DNA of 64,000 nt from a bacterium. Its GTDB lineage: Bacteria; SZUA-182; DTGQ01. Both the position numbers and the translations under genes were made by a program. Within the stretch, counting starts at the first letter, position 1; each line of letters starts with the position of its first letter. Of this stretch, positions 1-13,650 are shown piece after piece. Under the pieces are notes generated by a model, which saw nothing but the letters and a program-made list of their open reading frames with translations, had not been told where the DNA came from and did no database searches. The stretch covers positions 1 to 64,000 of the forward strand of contig JAILZY010000011.1 of assembly GCA_023512255.1 (NCBI GenBank). Direction: 5' to 3'.

Positions 1-208
1 TACTATTGTCTTTTACCTCAATACCCTTACCCTGCGGCTTATCTCCTCCTCCTAATTTAAACATGGGGAACATCTGACATCGATCCATTTTTATTGACAT
101 CACTTCATTTTATTGTATTATATATCATCTATATATATCATCTATTGGGTCCGCGTGATATGATCTTGTTTAGATCAGGCCCCTATCGGTTCTGAAAGGA
201 GAACAACG

Positions 209-472
209 TTGAATACCCAGGCTGACATATCCCGATTAGTCCGTGAGCTTCGGGAACGAACGATGCTCACCAAGGAAAAATTCGTGGCCAAGCTTGGCGA
301 GACCTACACAACCATCAACCGATGGGAGAATGGCCGCGCCAAACCGTCGCCTCTGGCGCTGAAGCAGATCGAGGATTTGCTCAGGGGCCTGGGCGAACGG
401 GACAAGGACCTCCTGCAGGGATTCTTCCCCGTCTGCGTGCAACGCACAGGCAGGTCTGGAGAGGAGAGCTGA
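209..472 (+). CDS. XRE-family helix-turn-helix regulator
   Basis: 87-aa ORF with HTH pattern [28 protein letters not shown], directly upstream of hsdM. Confidence 0.85.
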   Translation: MNTQADISRLVRELRERTMLTKEKFVAKLGETYTTINRWENGRAKPSPLALKQIEDLLRGLGERDKDLLQGFFPVCVQRTGRSGEES

Positions 473-473
473 C

Positions 474-2042
474 ATGGCAAAAGAGAGTAACAACGGCGCG
501 AATCTCGGCTTCGAATCCAAGCTCTGGCGCGCCGCCGACGCGCTCCGCTCCAACATAGACGCCGCCGAGTATAAGCACGTCGTGCTTGGTCTGATCTTCC
601 TCAAGTACATCTCCGACGCCTTCGAGGAGCAGCACGCCAAGCTCGTAGCCGAGCAGAACCAGGGAGCCGATCCGGAGGACCCGGACGAGTACCGGGCCGT
701 CAATATCTTCTGGGTGCCCAAGGAAGCCCGCTGGTCGCACCTCAAGGCCAACGCCAAGCAACCCACCATCGGCAAGGTGATCGACGACGCCATGGTCGCC
801 ATCGAGCGCGACAACCCCTCGCTTAAGGGCGTGCTTCCCAAGGACTATGCCCACCCGCGCCTCGACAAGGAGCGGCTCGGCCAGCTCATTGATCTGGTCG
901 GTAACATCGGCTTGGGCGACAAGGAAAACCGCTCCAAGGACATCCTCGGCCGGGTATACGAGTACTTCCTCTCGCAGTTCGCCAGCGCCGAGGGTAAGAA
1001 AGGCGGCCAGTTCTACACGCCCCGCTGCGTGGTCCGGGTGCTGGTCGAGATGTTGGCCCCTTACAAGGGCCGGGTCTATGATCCTTGCTGTGGCTCCGGC
1101 GGCATGTTCGTCCAGTCGGAAAAGTTCGTCGAGGCCCACGGCGGCAGAATTGGCGACATCAGCATCTACGGCCAGGAATCCAACCACACCACCTGGCGGC
1201 TGGCCAAAATGAATCTGGCCATTCGAGGCATAGAAGGCAACCTCGGCAAGGAGCACGCCGACACCTTCCAGCGCGACTTGCACCCTGATCTCAAGGCCGA
1301 CTTTATCCTTGCCAATCCCCCCTTCAATATGTCCAACTGGGGCGGCGAGGGCCTCAAGAACGATAAACGATGGAAATACGGCATCCCTCCCGCCAGCAAC
1401 GCCAACTTCGCCTGGGTTCAACACTTTATTCACCACCTGGCCCCAACCGGCTATGCGGGCTTTGTGCTCGCCAACGGCTCGATGTCCTCCAACCAGTCCG
1501 GCGAGGGCGAAATCCGCAAGAACATAATTGAGGCGGATCTCGTGGACTGCATGGTGGCTCTGCCGGGGCAGCTTTTTTATTCTACCCAAATCCCTGTTTG
1601 CCTGTGGTTCATCGCACGGGACAAAAAGGGTGGGTCGCCAACCCGCCCTTACAGAGACCGGCGCGGCGAGACGCTCTTCATCGACGCCCGCAAGCTGGGA
1701 ACGATGATTGACCGCGTTCACCGCGAGCTGACCGAGGAGGACATCAAAAAAATCGCCAACACCTACCATGCCTGGCGCGGGGATGTAGGGGCGAATCATG
1801 ATTCGCCCTACGAAGACATCCCTGGCTTCTGCAAGAGCGCCACACTGGAGGAGATCCGCAAGCACGGCCACGTGCTCACCCCCGGCCGCTATGTCGGCGC
1901 GGCCGAGGTCGAAGACGACGGCGAGCCCTTCGAGGAGAAGATGCAGCGGCTGGTGGCCCAACTCAGAGAGCAGCAAGCCGAGGCGGCGAAACTAGATGTG
2001 GCTATTGCGAAAAATCTGGAGGAGTTGGGGTATGGCCGCTAA
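474..2042 (+). CDS. hsdM: Type I restriction-modification DNA methyltransferase (M subunit)
   Basis: N-terminal HsdM region plus [11 protein letters not shown] and [12 protein letters not shown] (NPPF) N6-adenine MTase motifs. Confidence 0.95.
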   Translation: MAKESNNGANLGFESKLWRAADALRSNIDAAEYKHVVLGLIFLKYISDAFEEQHAKLVAEQNQGADPEDPDEYRAVNIFWVPKEARWSHLKANAKQPTIGKVIDDAMVAIERDNPSLKGVLPKDYAHPRLDKERLGQLIDLVGNIGLGDKENRSKDILGRVYEYFLSQFASAEGKKGGQFYTPRCVVRVLVEMLAPYKGRVYDPCCGSGGMFVQSEKFVEAHGGRIGDISIYGQESNHTTWRLAKMNLAIRGIEGNLGKEHADTFQRDLHPDLKADFILANPPFNMSNWGGEGLKNDKRWKYGIPPASNANFAWVQHFIHHLAPTGYAGFVLANGSMSSNQSGEGEIRKNIIEADLVDCMVALPGQLFYSTQIPVCLWFIARDKKGGSPTRPYRDRRGETLFIDARKLGTMIDRVHRELTEEDIKKIANTYHAWRGDVGANHDSPYEDIPGFCKSATLEEIRKHGHVLTPGRYVGAAEVEDDGEPFEEKMQRLVAQLREQQAEAAKLDVAIAKNLEELGYGR

Positions 2043-3078
2043 ACAAAAAGTCAAGCAACCTGCTACACAATTGCCCAATGGCTATGCAGAACTGCTGGAA
2101 AGTCTCAAAGAGCGCATTCGCCAAGCACAGGTTCACGCCGCCCTTTCGGTAAATCGGGAACTGGTGCTGCTCTACTGGCGCATTGGCAAAGAGATTCTCC
2201 AGAGGCAAGAACAGGAAGGCTGGGGCGCAAAGGTGATTGACCGCCTGGCGCTGGACCTTGGGCGTGAGTTTCCCGAGATGAAAAGCTTTTCGACGCGTAA
2301 TCTCAAATACATGCGGGCGTTTGCCGAAGCTTGGCCCGATGAACCAATTGTGCAACAGCTTGTTGCACAAATTCCCTGGGGGCATAATGTACGCCTGCTT
2401 GACTACGTGAAAGACCCAGCCGAGCGGCTTTGGTACGCACAGCAGACCATTGAACACGGCTGGAGCCGAAATGTGCTGGTGCATCAGATCGAAAGCAAGC
2501 TCTACCAGCGACAGGGTAAGGCTATCACAAACTTTGAGCGCACGCTGCCTGTGCCGCAATCGGATTTGGCGAGGGCACTCATCAAGGACCCCTATGTCTT
2601 CGACTTTCTCACGCTTGGCCCACAGGCACAAGAGCGCGATCTGGAGCGCGCCCTACTGAATCATCTGCGCGACTTTCTCCTGGAGTTAGGCAAAGGATTT
2701 GCCTTTGTTGGCAGTCAGTATCGACTGGAGGTAGGCGGCGAAGAGTTTTACATTGACCTGCTTTTCTACCACCTGCGCTTGCGTTGCTTTGTGGTCATTG
2801 AGCTTAAGATTGGCGAGTTCAAGCCTGAATATGCAGGCAAGATGAACTTCTACCTTTCGGCGGTGGATGAGCTGCTGCGCCATCCCGACGATCGACCCAG
2901 CATCGGGCTGATTCTGTGCAAGAGCCAGAACCGATTGGTGGCAGAGTATGCCTTGCGCGATGTGAGCAAGCCGATGGGCGTAGCGACCTATCGCCTGACA
3001 GGAGCCTTGCCTGCCGATCTACAAGACAGCCTGCCGAGTATTGAAGAACTAAAAAAGGAGCTGGGCTATGGCAGGTGA
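2032..3078 (+). CDS. DUF1016 / YhcG-like PDDEXK nuclease family protein
   Basis: [32 protein letters not shown], and [50 protein letters not shown] nuclease core. ATG at 2032 preferred over the track start at 1996; overlaps hsdM stop. Confidence 0.88.
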   Translation: MAAKQKVKQPATQLPNGYAELLESLKERIRQAQVHAALSVNRELVLLYWRIGKEILQRQEQEGWGAKVIDRLALDLGREFPEMKSFSTRNLKYMRAFAEAWPDEPIVQQLVAQIPWGHNVRLLDYVKDPAERLWYAQQTIEHGWSRNVLVHQIESKLYQRQGKAITNFERTLPVPQSDLARALIKDPYVFDFLTLGPQAQERDLERALLNHLRDFLLELGKGFAFVGSQYRLEVGGEEFYIDLLFYHLRLRCFVVIELKIGEFKPEYAGKMNFYLSAVDELLRHPDDRPSIGLILCKSQNRLVAEYALRDVSKPMGVATYRLTGALPADLQDSLPSIEELKKELGYGR

Positions 3079-3406
3079 TGGCTGGAGTAAACTGACCGAC
3101 GAGGATATCCGCAAGATCGCCAACACCTACCATGCCTGGCGCGGGGATGTAGGGGCGAATCATGATTCGCCCTACGAAGACATCCCTGGCTTCTGCAAGA
3201 GCGCCACACTGGAGGAGATCCGCAAGCACGGCCACGTGCTCACCCCCGGCCGCTATGTCGGCGCGGCCGAGGTCGAAGACGACGGCGAGCCCTTCGCGGA
3301 GAAGATGCAGCGGCTGGTGGCGCAGCTTCGCGAGCAGCAGGCCGAGGTGGCGAGACTAGACAAGATCATCTGGGCCAACCTGGAGGACATCGGATATGGC
3401 GGGTGA
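3068..3406 (+). CDS. Duplicated HsdM C-terminal fragment (small ORF or remnant)
   Basis: Nearly identical to the HsdM C-terminus ([61 protein letters not shown]). Confidence 0.8.
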   Translation: MAGDGWSKLTDEDIRKIANTYHAWRGDVGANHDSPYEDIPGFCKSATLEEIRKHGHVLTPGRYVGAAEVEDDGEPFAEKMQRLVAQLREQQAEVARLDKIIWANLEDIGYGG

Positions 3407-4682
3407 GTGGCACGAGGTTACCGTAGGCGACTTCGCACCGTTCGCTTACGGTAAAGGATTGCCTGAACACCAGCGCGATCCGTTTGGCGATATTCCCGTC
3501 TTTGGCTCGAACGGCACGGTCGGTGTTCACTCTGAAGCTTTGACCTCTGGACCGACGGTTATCATCGGACGGAAGGGAACTGTCGGCGCTGTGCACTACA
3601 GCGAGAAGCCATGCTGGCCCATTGATACTACTTTCTACGTGACCGATCCCGACACAAATGTGCTTCGCTTCAAGTACTATTTGCTGAAGTCCCTGGGCTT
3701 GGAGCACATGAACGCGGATAGTGCGGTACCGGGTCTTAACCGTGAGGCGGCACATGCACGCAAAGTGCGGATTCCTCCCCTCCCCGAACAACGCGCCATC
3801 GCCCACATTCTCGGCACGCTGGACGACAAGATCGAGTTGAACCGGCGGATGAGCCGGACGCTGGAGGAGATGGCGCGGGCGATCTTCAAGAGCTGGTTTG
3901 TGGACTTCGACCCGGTGCGGGCCAAGGCCGCCGTCCGCCGCGAACACCCCGACTGGCCCAATGCCCAAGTCAGCCGCGCCGCCTGCCCCAACATGAAACC
4001 CGAAATCGCCGAACTCTTCCCCGACCGCCTGGTGGACTCGAAGTTGGGCGAGATCCCGGAGGGGTGGGAGGTGAAGGCCATCGGCGACTTGGCGGAAGTC
4101 GTCGGCGGGAGTACGCCCAAGACGGAGCGCACCGAGTATTGGGCGGAAGGAACCCATCACTGGGTCACGCCGAAAGACTTGTCGGCGCTTTCGATGCCGG
4201 TGCTGCTCGACACAGAGCGAAAGATCACTGACGCCGGACTGGCGCAGATCAGCTCCGGCTTGCTGCCGAAAGGCACGGTCCTTCTTTCTTCTCGAGCGCC
4301 CATCGGTTACCTGGCAATCTCCGAAGTACCCGTGGCCGTCAACCAGGGTTTCATTGCGATGAAGCCGCGTCCCGGCACATCGAACCTCTTCCTGCTGCGA
4401 TGGGCCGGCGCAGCACATGATGAGATCGTAAGTCACGCCAACGGTTCGACGTTCCTGGAAATCAGCAAGTCCAACTTCAGGCCGATTCGTGTCGTCACGC
4501 CGCCGACCACCGTCATGGACGCCTTTGATCGCGTGACGCGCCCGCTCTATCTCAAGGTTGTCGACCACGAGCACGAATCCCGCACCCTTGCCGCGCTGCG
4601 TGATGCGCTGTTGCCGAAATTGATTTCCGGGGAGATCCGGGTGAAGGACGCGGGGCGGTTTTTGAAGGACCGGGGGTTATGA
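3396..4682 (+). CDS. hsdS: Type I restriction-modification specificity subunit
   Basis: Two target-recognition domains with conserved [35 protein letters not shown]. Confidence 0.93.
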   Translation: MAGEWHEVTVGDFAPFAYGKGLPEHQRDPFGDIPVFGSNGTVGVHSEALTSGPTVIIGRKGTVGAVHYSEKPCWPIDTTFYVTDPDTNVLRFKYYLLKSLGLEHMNADSAVPGLNREAAHARKVRIPPLPEQRAIAHILGTLDDKIELNRRMSRTLEEMARAIFKSWFVDFDPVRAKAAVRREHPDWPNAQVSRAACPNMKPEIAELFPDRLVDSKLGEIPEGWEVKAIGDLAEVVGGSTPKTERTEYWAEGTHHWVTPKDLSALSMPVLLDTERKITDAGLAQISSGLLPKGTVLLSSRAPIGYLAISEVPVAVNQGFIAMKPRPGTSNLFLLRWAGAAHDEIVSHANGSTFLEISKSNFRPIRVVTPPTTVMDAFDRVTRPLYLKVVDHEHESRTLAALRDALLPKLISGEIRVKDAGRFLKDRGL

Positions 4683-5466
4683 ACAAGAACCGGGATGGAC
4701 AACATAAAATCGTAGGGGCACGTTGCAACGTGCCCCAACAGGACAACCCGCAACGCTATCATCGCCGTTCCATCCGTTTGTGCGGATACGATTATTCGCA
4801 GGCAGGGGCGTATTTCGTCACCATCTGCACGCAGGATCGCGCCTGTTTGTTCGGAGATTTGGTGGATGGGGAAATGCGGTTGAACGATGCGGGACGGATG
4901 GTCGAACAATGGTGGTGCGAAATCAACAGAAAATTTCCATGGGTTGAAACCGACTAACATATAATCATGCCAAACCATTTTCACGGGATTATCGTCATCA
5001 ATGCCCCCACCCCCGTAGGGGCGGACCTGCGTGTCCGCCCCTGTGAACCAAACCATTCGGGCGCACACAACGCGTATTCGGGCGCACACAACGCGTATTC
5101 GGGCACACACAACGCGTATTCGGGCGCACACAACGCGTATTCGGGCGCACACAACGCGTATTCGGGCGCACACAACGCGTATTCGGGCGCACACACAGGT
5201 GCGCCCCTACCGGCCATCATCCAATGGTTTAAAACCATGACAACCAACGAATACATCCGCGGGGTGAAAACATCCGGGTAGCCGCCGTTTGCGGGCAAAT
5301 TGTGGCAACGCAATTATTACGAACACATCATCCGGAACGATGAATCGTTACATCGTATCCGGGAATACATTATTAACAACCCGTTGCAATGGGCATTGGA
5401 TCGGGAAAATCCCGATAGGTCCTTGCAAGGGCAACCACATAGGGTTGCCCCGACAGGCGACGAACC

Positions 5467-5479
<13 letters not shown>
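4679..5479 (+). pseudogene. RAYT (REP-associated tyrosine transposase, IS200-like), interrupted by two in-frame stops
   Basis: Continuous frame: RRSIRLCGYDYSQAGAYFVTICTQDRACLFGD...VETD*HIIMPNHFHGIIVI (HFH = HUH motif)...GVKTSG*PPFAGKLWQRNYYEHIIRNDESLHRIREYIINNPLQW. Stops TAA 4955-4957 and TAG 5279-5281. Confidence 0.85.
5056..5196 (+). repeat. 21-bp tandem repeat (TTCGGGCGCACACAACGCGTA), 6 full copies plus partial
   Basis: Read directly; encodes SGAHNAY repeats inside the RAYT pseudogene. Confidence 0.97.
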
Positions 5480-8631
<3,152 letters not shown>

Positions 8632-9273
8632 CCAACGAAGAAATAGCCAAATTCTTCAACACAACGCGGCCACACATCCAGGGCAACCCAAACCTGCGTG
8701 ATCCCCTCAGGGATGGTTCCGCAGGCGCTAGCACTTCCCCAGCAGCGCTGCTCGCAGGTGCGGCAGGTAGCAAGGTGGCTCTGCACGCACCAGCACTTCC
8801 TGTTTTTGGCTCATATAGCCGATGCTAGACTTTACGGTGTTCCGCACGCACCAGCACTTCCTGATCGCGCCAGGGCGTTCAGACGAACCGAAAAAGCTCT
8901 CGAAGCCTTGCTGCAAGGTCGCGGCAGCCAAACAGCACCAAAGACCACCACGGGCGAGTTGAAAAATATCATGCCTGCTCTTATAATCCAGCTGGGGAAG
9001 CTTATGATAAGTAAGCGGAGATATGCCGCAATCCAATTTACCTGTCCGCTAAGTTTGATCGCACTAGGGAGGATCTTGAGGGTAAGCTCTTTGGGACAGA
9101 GCTTAAACGCCAAGTCTGATCGCAAGCGGTAGGATCGCGTTATCAACCTAAGGATGATGGTACTTTTGCGCCAAGTCTGATCGCACGCGGGAGGATCGTT
9201 ATGACCGAGCGAAGCCACCAGGGGACAGGTCTTTAAGGCATGACCGAGCGAGGCCACCCGAGAACAGGTTTTC

Positions 9274-9441
9274 AAGGCATTCCCGGCCATCGCGAACCTG
9301 GCCGACAAATCCGACGGAGGCAAGGTGCGAATCCGCATCGAGGGCTCATCGGCCGCGGGCTTCGATCCTGTCTGGCTGCGCAACGCCGTGGACGAGCCGC
9401 TCGACGAAGCAGACATCGAGCGGAGCAGTGTAGATGGTTAA
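9274..9441 (+). pseudogene. Truncated C-terminal remnant resembling DUF499-type ATPase
   Basis: Frame reads KAFPAIANLADKSDGGKVRIRIEGSSAAGFDPVWLRNAVDEPLDEADIERSSVDG*; no intact upstream ORF. Confidence 0.4.
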
Positions 9442-9506
9442 ATAAATATAAGCGATTTATTTTTAATTATTTTTATATTTTTTTTATTTTTATTATATAA
9501 TATATA

Positions 9507-9618
9507 CGCTCTTATATATCAGACACCATAAACCCTATATCAGAAAACCATAAACTCTCGCAGGGGCTTAGCTCTTATTAGGGTTATGTCTCTCAATGGT
9601 AGCTAATAAATAAGAGCG
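9507..9618 (-). mobile_element. MITE-like palindromic element, family B copy 1 (TIR CGCTCTTAT)
   Basis: CGCTCTTATATATCAGACACCATAAACCC...GGGTTATGTCTCTCAATGGTAGCTAATAAATAAGAGCG; reverse orientation to 18483 and 30439 copies; AT-repeat flanks. Confidence 0.85.
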
Positions 9619-9661
9619 ATAATATATTAATATCCAGCTCCTATAATATGCAGCTCCAGGA

Positions 9662-11794
9662 TTATAGGCTACAGCCGGGCGACGTGGGACAGCCCCCTGA
9701 GTACTCAGCCTCAGCCGTAGTGTACCAGGCCTCCTCTTCTACCTTTTCCTTATACTGCCCAGGCAGGGAGAGAACCTGATCTGGTTTTGAGCCGTAGCGA
9801 TAGATGGTAATTCCCTTGCAGCCAAGATGATAAGCCTGACGGTAGATCTTTTTTACCTCATCCACTGTAGCTTCAGCAGGCAGATTGATGGTTTTGGACA
9901 CAGAATTATCCGTGTATTTTTGAAAAGCAGCCTGAATCTTAAGGTGCCATTCAGGTGCAATATCAAGCGCGGTAACAAACACTCGGCGGACATCCTCAGG
10001 GAGCTCAAGAAGCTGCTTGATCGACCCTAGTCTGGCGATCTGTCCCATAAGCTCCTGGCTGAAAAAGCCGCGCTCTTTAGCCACTTTTTCAAACACCGGG
10101 TTGACCTCGGTCAGCTTGGTCCCATCCATGATGTTGCGGATAAAGCTCAGGGCAAAGACCGGCTCAATGCCGCTTGAGCAGCCGGCAATAATGCTGATGG
10201 TACCGGTAGGCGCAACTGTGGTTGTGGTGGCATTTCTGACTGCAGCCTCACCCCTTCGGGCATAGACTGAGGCCGGGAAATTAGGAAAGGCTCCTCTTTC
10301 TCTAGCCAGGAGTCGAGACTGATTCCAGGCCTCTTCCTGTATATGCCTCATAATCCGCTCGGCCATCTCAACCGCCTGATCAGAATCATACGGTATCCCA
10401 AGCTCAAACAGAAGGTCAGCAAAGCCCATAACCCCAAGGCCTATCTTGCGGTTTGCTTTGGTGATTTTCTCGATCTCGGGCAGGGGAAAGCGGTTTATCT
10501 CGATGATATCATCGAGAAATCGGACCCCAAGATGAACAATTTTAGTCATCTGTTCCCAATCGATCTCTTTTCCCCTAACCAGGCGGGCCAGGTTAATGGA
10601 GGCTAGGTTGCAGCTTTCGTATGGGAGCAGGGGAAGCTCGCCGCAAGGGTTAGTGGCCTCTATCTGGCCAAGCTCAGGCGTGGGATTGGCCCGGTTTATG
10701 GTATCGAGAAAGATCATGCCCGGATCACCACTCTTCCAGGCCATGTGGGCAATTAGGTCAAAAATCTCCCCAGCCGGAACTCGCCTGACTTCCTGACCAT
10801 TTCTGGGATTAATCAGGGGATAATCCCTCCCCGCCTCAAGGGCCTGCATGTAGTCATCGGACGCGGCTACGGAGAGGTTAAAATTTCGAAACTTTCCCTC
10901 CTCTCCCTTAGCAGTGATAAAGTCAATAATATCAGGATGATCTATCCGCAGGATACCCATATTGGCCCCTCGCCTTCTGCCTCCCTGCTTGACCACCCCA
11001 GTGGCGGTATCGAAAATCTCCATGAAGGAAACAGGACCAGAGGCAATGCCCATCGTGGACATAACCATGTCTCCTCGAGGCCGCAGCCGAGAAAAGGAAA
11101 AGCCTGTTCCCCCGCCGCTCTGGTGGATGAGGGCCATATTTTTTACCGCATCAAATATGCTCTCGATAGAGTCTTCTACCGGAATGACAAAACAGGCAGA
11201 CAACTGTCCCATCTGAGTTCCAGCGTTCATCAGGGTTGGGGAGTTGGGCATAAATAGCCGGCTAGCCATTAGTGTATAAAATTCCTCCTCGAAAAACTTG
11301 ACTCTAGACCCAGAGCCATACTGGCGCTCAGCCTCAGCCACAGCCCTAGCTACCCGGCGAAACATCTGAGCCGGTGACTCAATTATCCTCCCTTGCTCAT
11401 CTTTCCTAAGATACCTTCTCTGCAAAACCCGAACGGCATTGACCGGCAGCTTCAGCTCATCCCGCACCCCCATCCAGCTCTTTATTTCCCTAATTTCCTG
11501 ATGCCGCCTTCGGTATAGAATATAAGCTCTAGCCACCTGAGCAAACCCCTCCTTAATCAGCACCTCTTCAACCACATCCTGAATTTCCTCAACAGAGGGT
11601 ACTTCCCCAAACCGCTCCCTGAGCAGGGGAATGATTCTGTCGGCTAGCTCATTGGCTCTCTGCTCAGACTCTGCTTCATCCCGCAAGACTTCAACAAAGG
11701 CCCGATAAAGCACGGATTGAATCTTTTTTCGATCAAAATGCACTAGCTCACCGCTGCGGCGGCGAACCTGCTTGATAGTGGTCTTTTCTTCCAT
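9662..11794 (-). CDS. nrdJ: Adenosylcobalamin-dependent (class II) ribonucleoside-diphosphate reductase with ATP-cone
   Basis: 710 aa; N-terminal ATP-cone, PNSPTLMNAG, HQSGGGTGFSFSRLRP, NPCGE, PTGTISIIAGCSSGIEP. Confidence 0.93.
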   Translation of the reverse strand: MEEKTTIKQVRRRSGELVHFDRKKIQSVLYRAFVEVLRDEAESEQRANELADRIIPLLRERFGEVPSVEEIQDVVEEVLIKEGFAQVARAYILYRRRHQEIREIKSWMGVRDELKLPVNAVRVLQRRYLRKDEQGRIIESPAQMFRRVARAVAEAERQYGSGSRVKFFEEEFYTLMASRLFMPNSPTLMNAGTQMGQLSACFVIPVEDSIESIFDAVKNMALIHQSGGGTGFSFSRLRPRGDMVMSTMGIASGPVSFMEIFDTATGVVKQGGRRRGANMGILRIDHPDIIDFITAKGEEGKFRNFNLSVAASDDYMQALEAGRDYPLINPRNGQEVRRVPAGEIFDLIAHMAWKSGDPGMIFLDTINRANPTPELGQIEATNPCGELPLLPYESCNLASINLARLVRGKEIDWEQMTKIVHLGVRFLDDIIEINRFPLPEIEKITKANRKIGLGVMGFADLLFELGIPYDSDQAVEMAERIMRHIQEEAWNQSRLLARERGAFPNFPASVYARRGEAAVRNATTTTVAPTGTISIIAGCSSGIEPVFALSFIRNIMDGTKLTEVNPVFEKVAKERGFFSQELMGQIARLGSIKQLLELPEDVRRVFVTALDIAPEWHLKIQAAFQKYTDNSVSKTINLPAEATVDEVKKIYRQAYHLGCKGITIYRYGSKPDQVLSLPGQYKEKVEEEAWYTTAEAEYSGGCPTSPGCSL

Positions 11795-11949
11795 GTCTGA
11801 GATCTCCCATTACTCCCCTGGCCAGGCCCCAAATCATCCGCTGACTAGGTGCTCTATTCCCTCTTCTTTCTTGTAGGATCTTGCGCCTAGGCTAACAATC
11901 TGCAATTTGGCTAACAATCTGCAATTTCAATCTTAGTGTTATTTATCCT

Positions 11950-12064
11950 GAATCCAGAGCGAACACCTGAAAAGCTTTATATTCCAGAATGTTAACTAAC
12001 ACATTTTGTGAAAGTTAACTGATTGATTTTAAAATTGCAATCAAGCATTCGCTCTGGCATAAGG
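11950..12064. mobile_element. MITE-like element, family C copy 1, with 8-bp TSD TTTATCCT
   Basis: GAATCCAGAGCGAACACC...GCATTCGCTCTGGCATAAGG flanked by TTTATCCT (11942-11949 and 12065-12072); second copy at 51636. Confidence 0.85.
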
Positions 12065-12165
12065 TTTATCCTTAGCTTTTATTTTATTACCTTAGGTTTT
12101 TATTAATCTTAGGTCGGCTATGAGCAGGGAAAGATGTGAGAGAAATTTCCCCCAAGAGGATTTAG

Positions 12166-12278
12166 TGGTCCTTTCGCTAACAAAGTGCACAAGCTGGGCG
12201 AACATAAGGTCTGCCCCTACAATTGATAGCATAATTGAGCCGCTGCGCACTTGGGTTACGCACTTAGCAAAAGAACCA
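12166..12278 (+). mobile_element. MITE-like element, family A copy 1, TSD TTTAG
   Basis: TGGTCCTTTCGCTAA...TTAGCAAAAGAACCA flanked by TTTAG (12161-12165, 12279-12283). Confidence 0.85.
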
Positions 12279-12331
12279 TTTAGCGAAACTTGCAAAAACG
12301 GCAAAAGCTGGCTAAGCCAAAAGCAACTAGC

Positions 12332-13186
12332 TCAAAATTGGGCAGTCAACCCCAAATAGCCAACTAATACCTGCCCCTCGCCAAAAGTCCCCCTAACCCT
12401 TTGAATAGCCTGCTCTCCCGTGCAGTGGCATGGGATCAGCACCTTAGGCGACAGAAAAGATAGAGCTTCTACAGTGCGCTCAAGGCGCGAGCTATCGGCC
12501 TCAAGTAGATGAAAGCCGCCGATAAGGGCTAAAATCCTGGAATTTGCGCTCAGCCGCCGTATATAGCTCAAGGTATTGATCAGTCCGGCATGACAGCATC
12601 CTACACAGATGACTATACCCTCCTGAGCCTCGATCCAAAGAGCCTGATCATCAGCCAGGCAGTCCCTGCGCTTGCCTTCAGGGTCAAGAAAAAAGTGGCC
12701 CCCTGCTTCATCCTCCTCGAAGGGTATCTGGCGGGGAATCGGCCCGCTGAGGCCAATACGGCTGGTGTAGCTAAGCGGTTGAGTTGCCCAAATCAGCCGC
12801 TGCTCTCTGTCTATCTGCTCCAGGGCAGATCTGCTTTCAGTAGGCATTCCGATTGACCGAGGCGGCCTCCCAGGCTGGAGACTGTAGCGGGATAGCACAG
12901 CATCAGGGTGTAAAACCAGCCGCATCCTGGGTGCAATCCGTACCATATCGGCTAATCCACCCGTGTGGTCATAATGGCCGTGACTTAATACAACCATATC
13001 AGTCTCATCCAGCCGAATCCCAAGCTGATGGGCATTTTCCTGCAGAGCCTTGCCCTGCCCGGTATCAAACAGGATCCTCCTGCCCTCGGCCTCGATCCAA
13101 ACCGATAGCCCGTGCTCGGCAATCAACCCTGCTCGCCCTGGGGTATTATCAACCAGTATGGTGATCTTAATCGACCCGGCGCTCAT
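12332..13186 (-). CDS. MBL-fold metallo-hydrolase
   Basis: LSHGHYDHTGGL metal-binding motif; 284 aa. Confidence 0.85.
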   Translation of the reverse strand: MSAGSIKITILVDNTPGRAGLIAEHGLSVWIEAEGRRILFDTGQGKALQENAHQLGIRLDETDMVVLSHGHYDHTGGLADMVRIAPRMRLVLHPDAVLSRYSLQPGRPPRSIGMPTESRSALEQIDREQRLIWATQPLSYTSRIGLSGPIPRQIPFEEDEAGGHFFLDPEGKRRDCLADDQALWIEAQEGIVICVGCCHAGLINTLSYIRRLSANSRILALIGGFHLLEADSSRLERTVEALSFLSPKVLIPCHCTGEQAIQRVRGTFGEGQVLVGYLGLTAQF

Positions 13187-13650
13187 CCTTTTCTCCTAAT
13201 ATGCTTAAGGGGGCCTAGTATTCTTAACGGGTTGAATCACAAATGACAGCTATATTTTATCTCCTTCGTACCGCAAGTCAACAGAAAGCAGTATCGCCTT
13301 GCCTTCTGCCTTTGGGAACCACCAAAGGCACTGGGGCAGGATCGATTCAAGGAGTGAGAGAGCTTTTTGAAGTATTTCAGAAGATAATCAAAACTCTGGA
13401 GGCTATCTTATTGATTCTTATTGATATATTTATTGAAGTGAATGACTTAAAAATTAGTGTCACTTAATTCGCTGTCCGAATTTCCGAGTCCATTATATTT
13501 ACCCAAATAAGCTTAAAGTCTTATGACCTTGAAAAATAAGGTCTTACCCTTATGAAATAAGGGATTCAGAAATCAAAATTATTTGACCATGAATATCAAT
13601 TGAGGTACAATTATTGTTAATTAAGGTAAAGATTAATTGATGGGGTAACT

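Noticed and set aside
236-1976. Long antisense ORFs (201 aa and 531 aa) opposite hsdM
   Set aside because: Shadow ORFs from high GC; no coherent domains and full overlap with a clear hsdM gene
4547-5313. ORFs of repetitive CARIRVV / CAPEYAL / NTRCVRP / RAHTTRI peptides
   Set aside because: Products of the 21-bp repeat being open in several frames; the coherent frame is the RAYT pseudogene
8698-9132. 144-aa ORF downstream of hsdR
   Set aside because: Composed of repeated fragments with no coherent domain; treated as decayed DNA
11795-11949. Possible cobalamin riboswitch upstream of nrdJ
   Set aside because: No B12-box-like sequence seen; only an 18-19 bp duplication (GGCTAACAATCTGCAATTT) is visible
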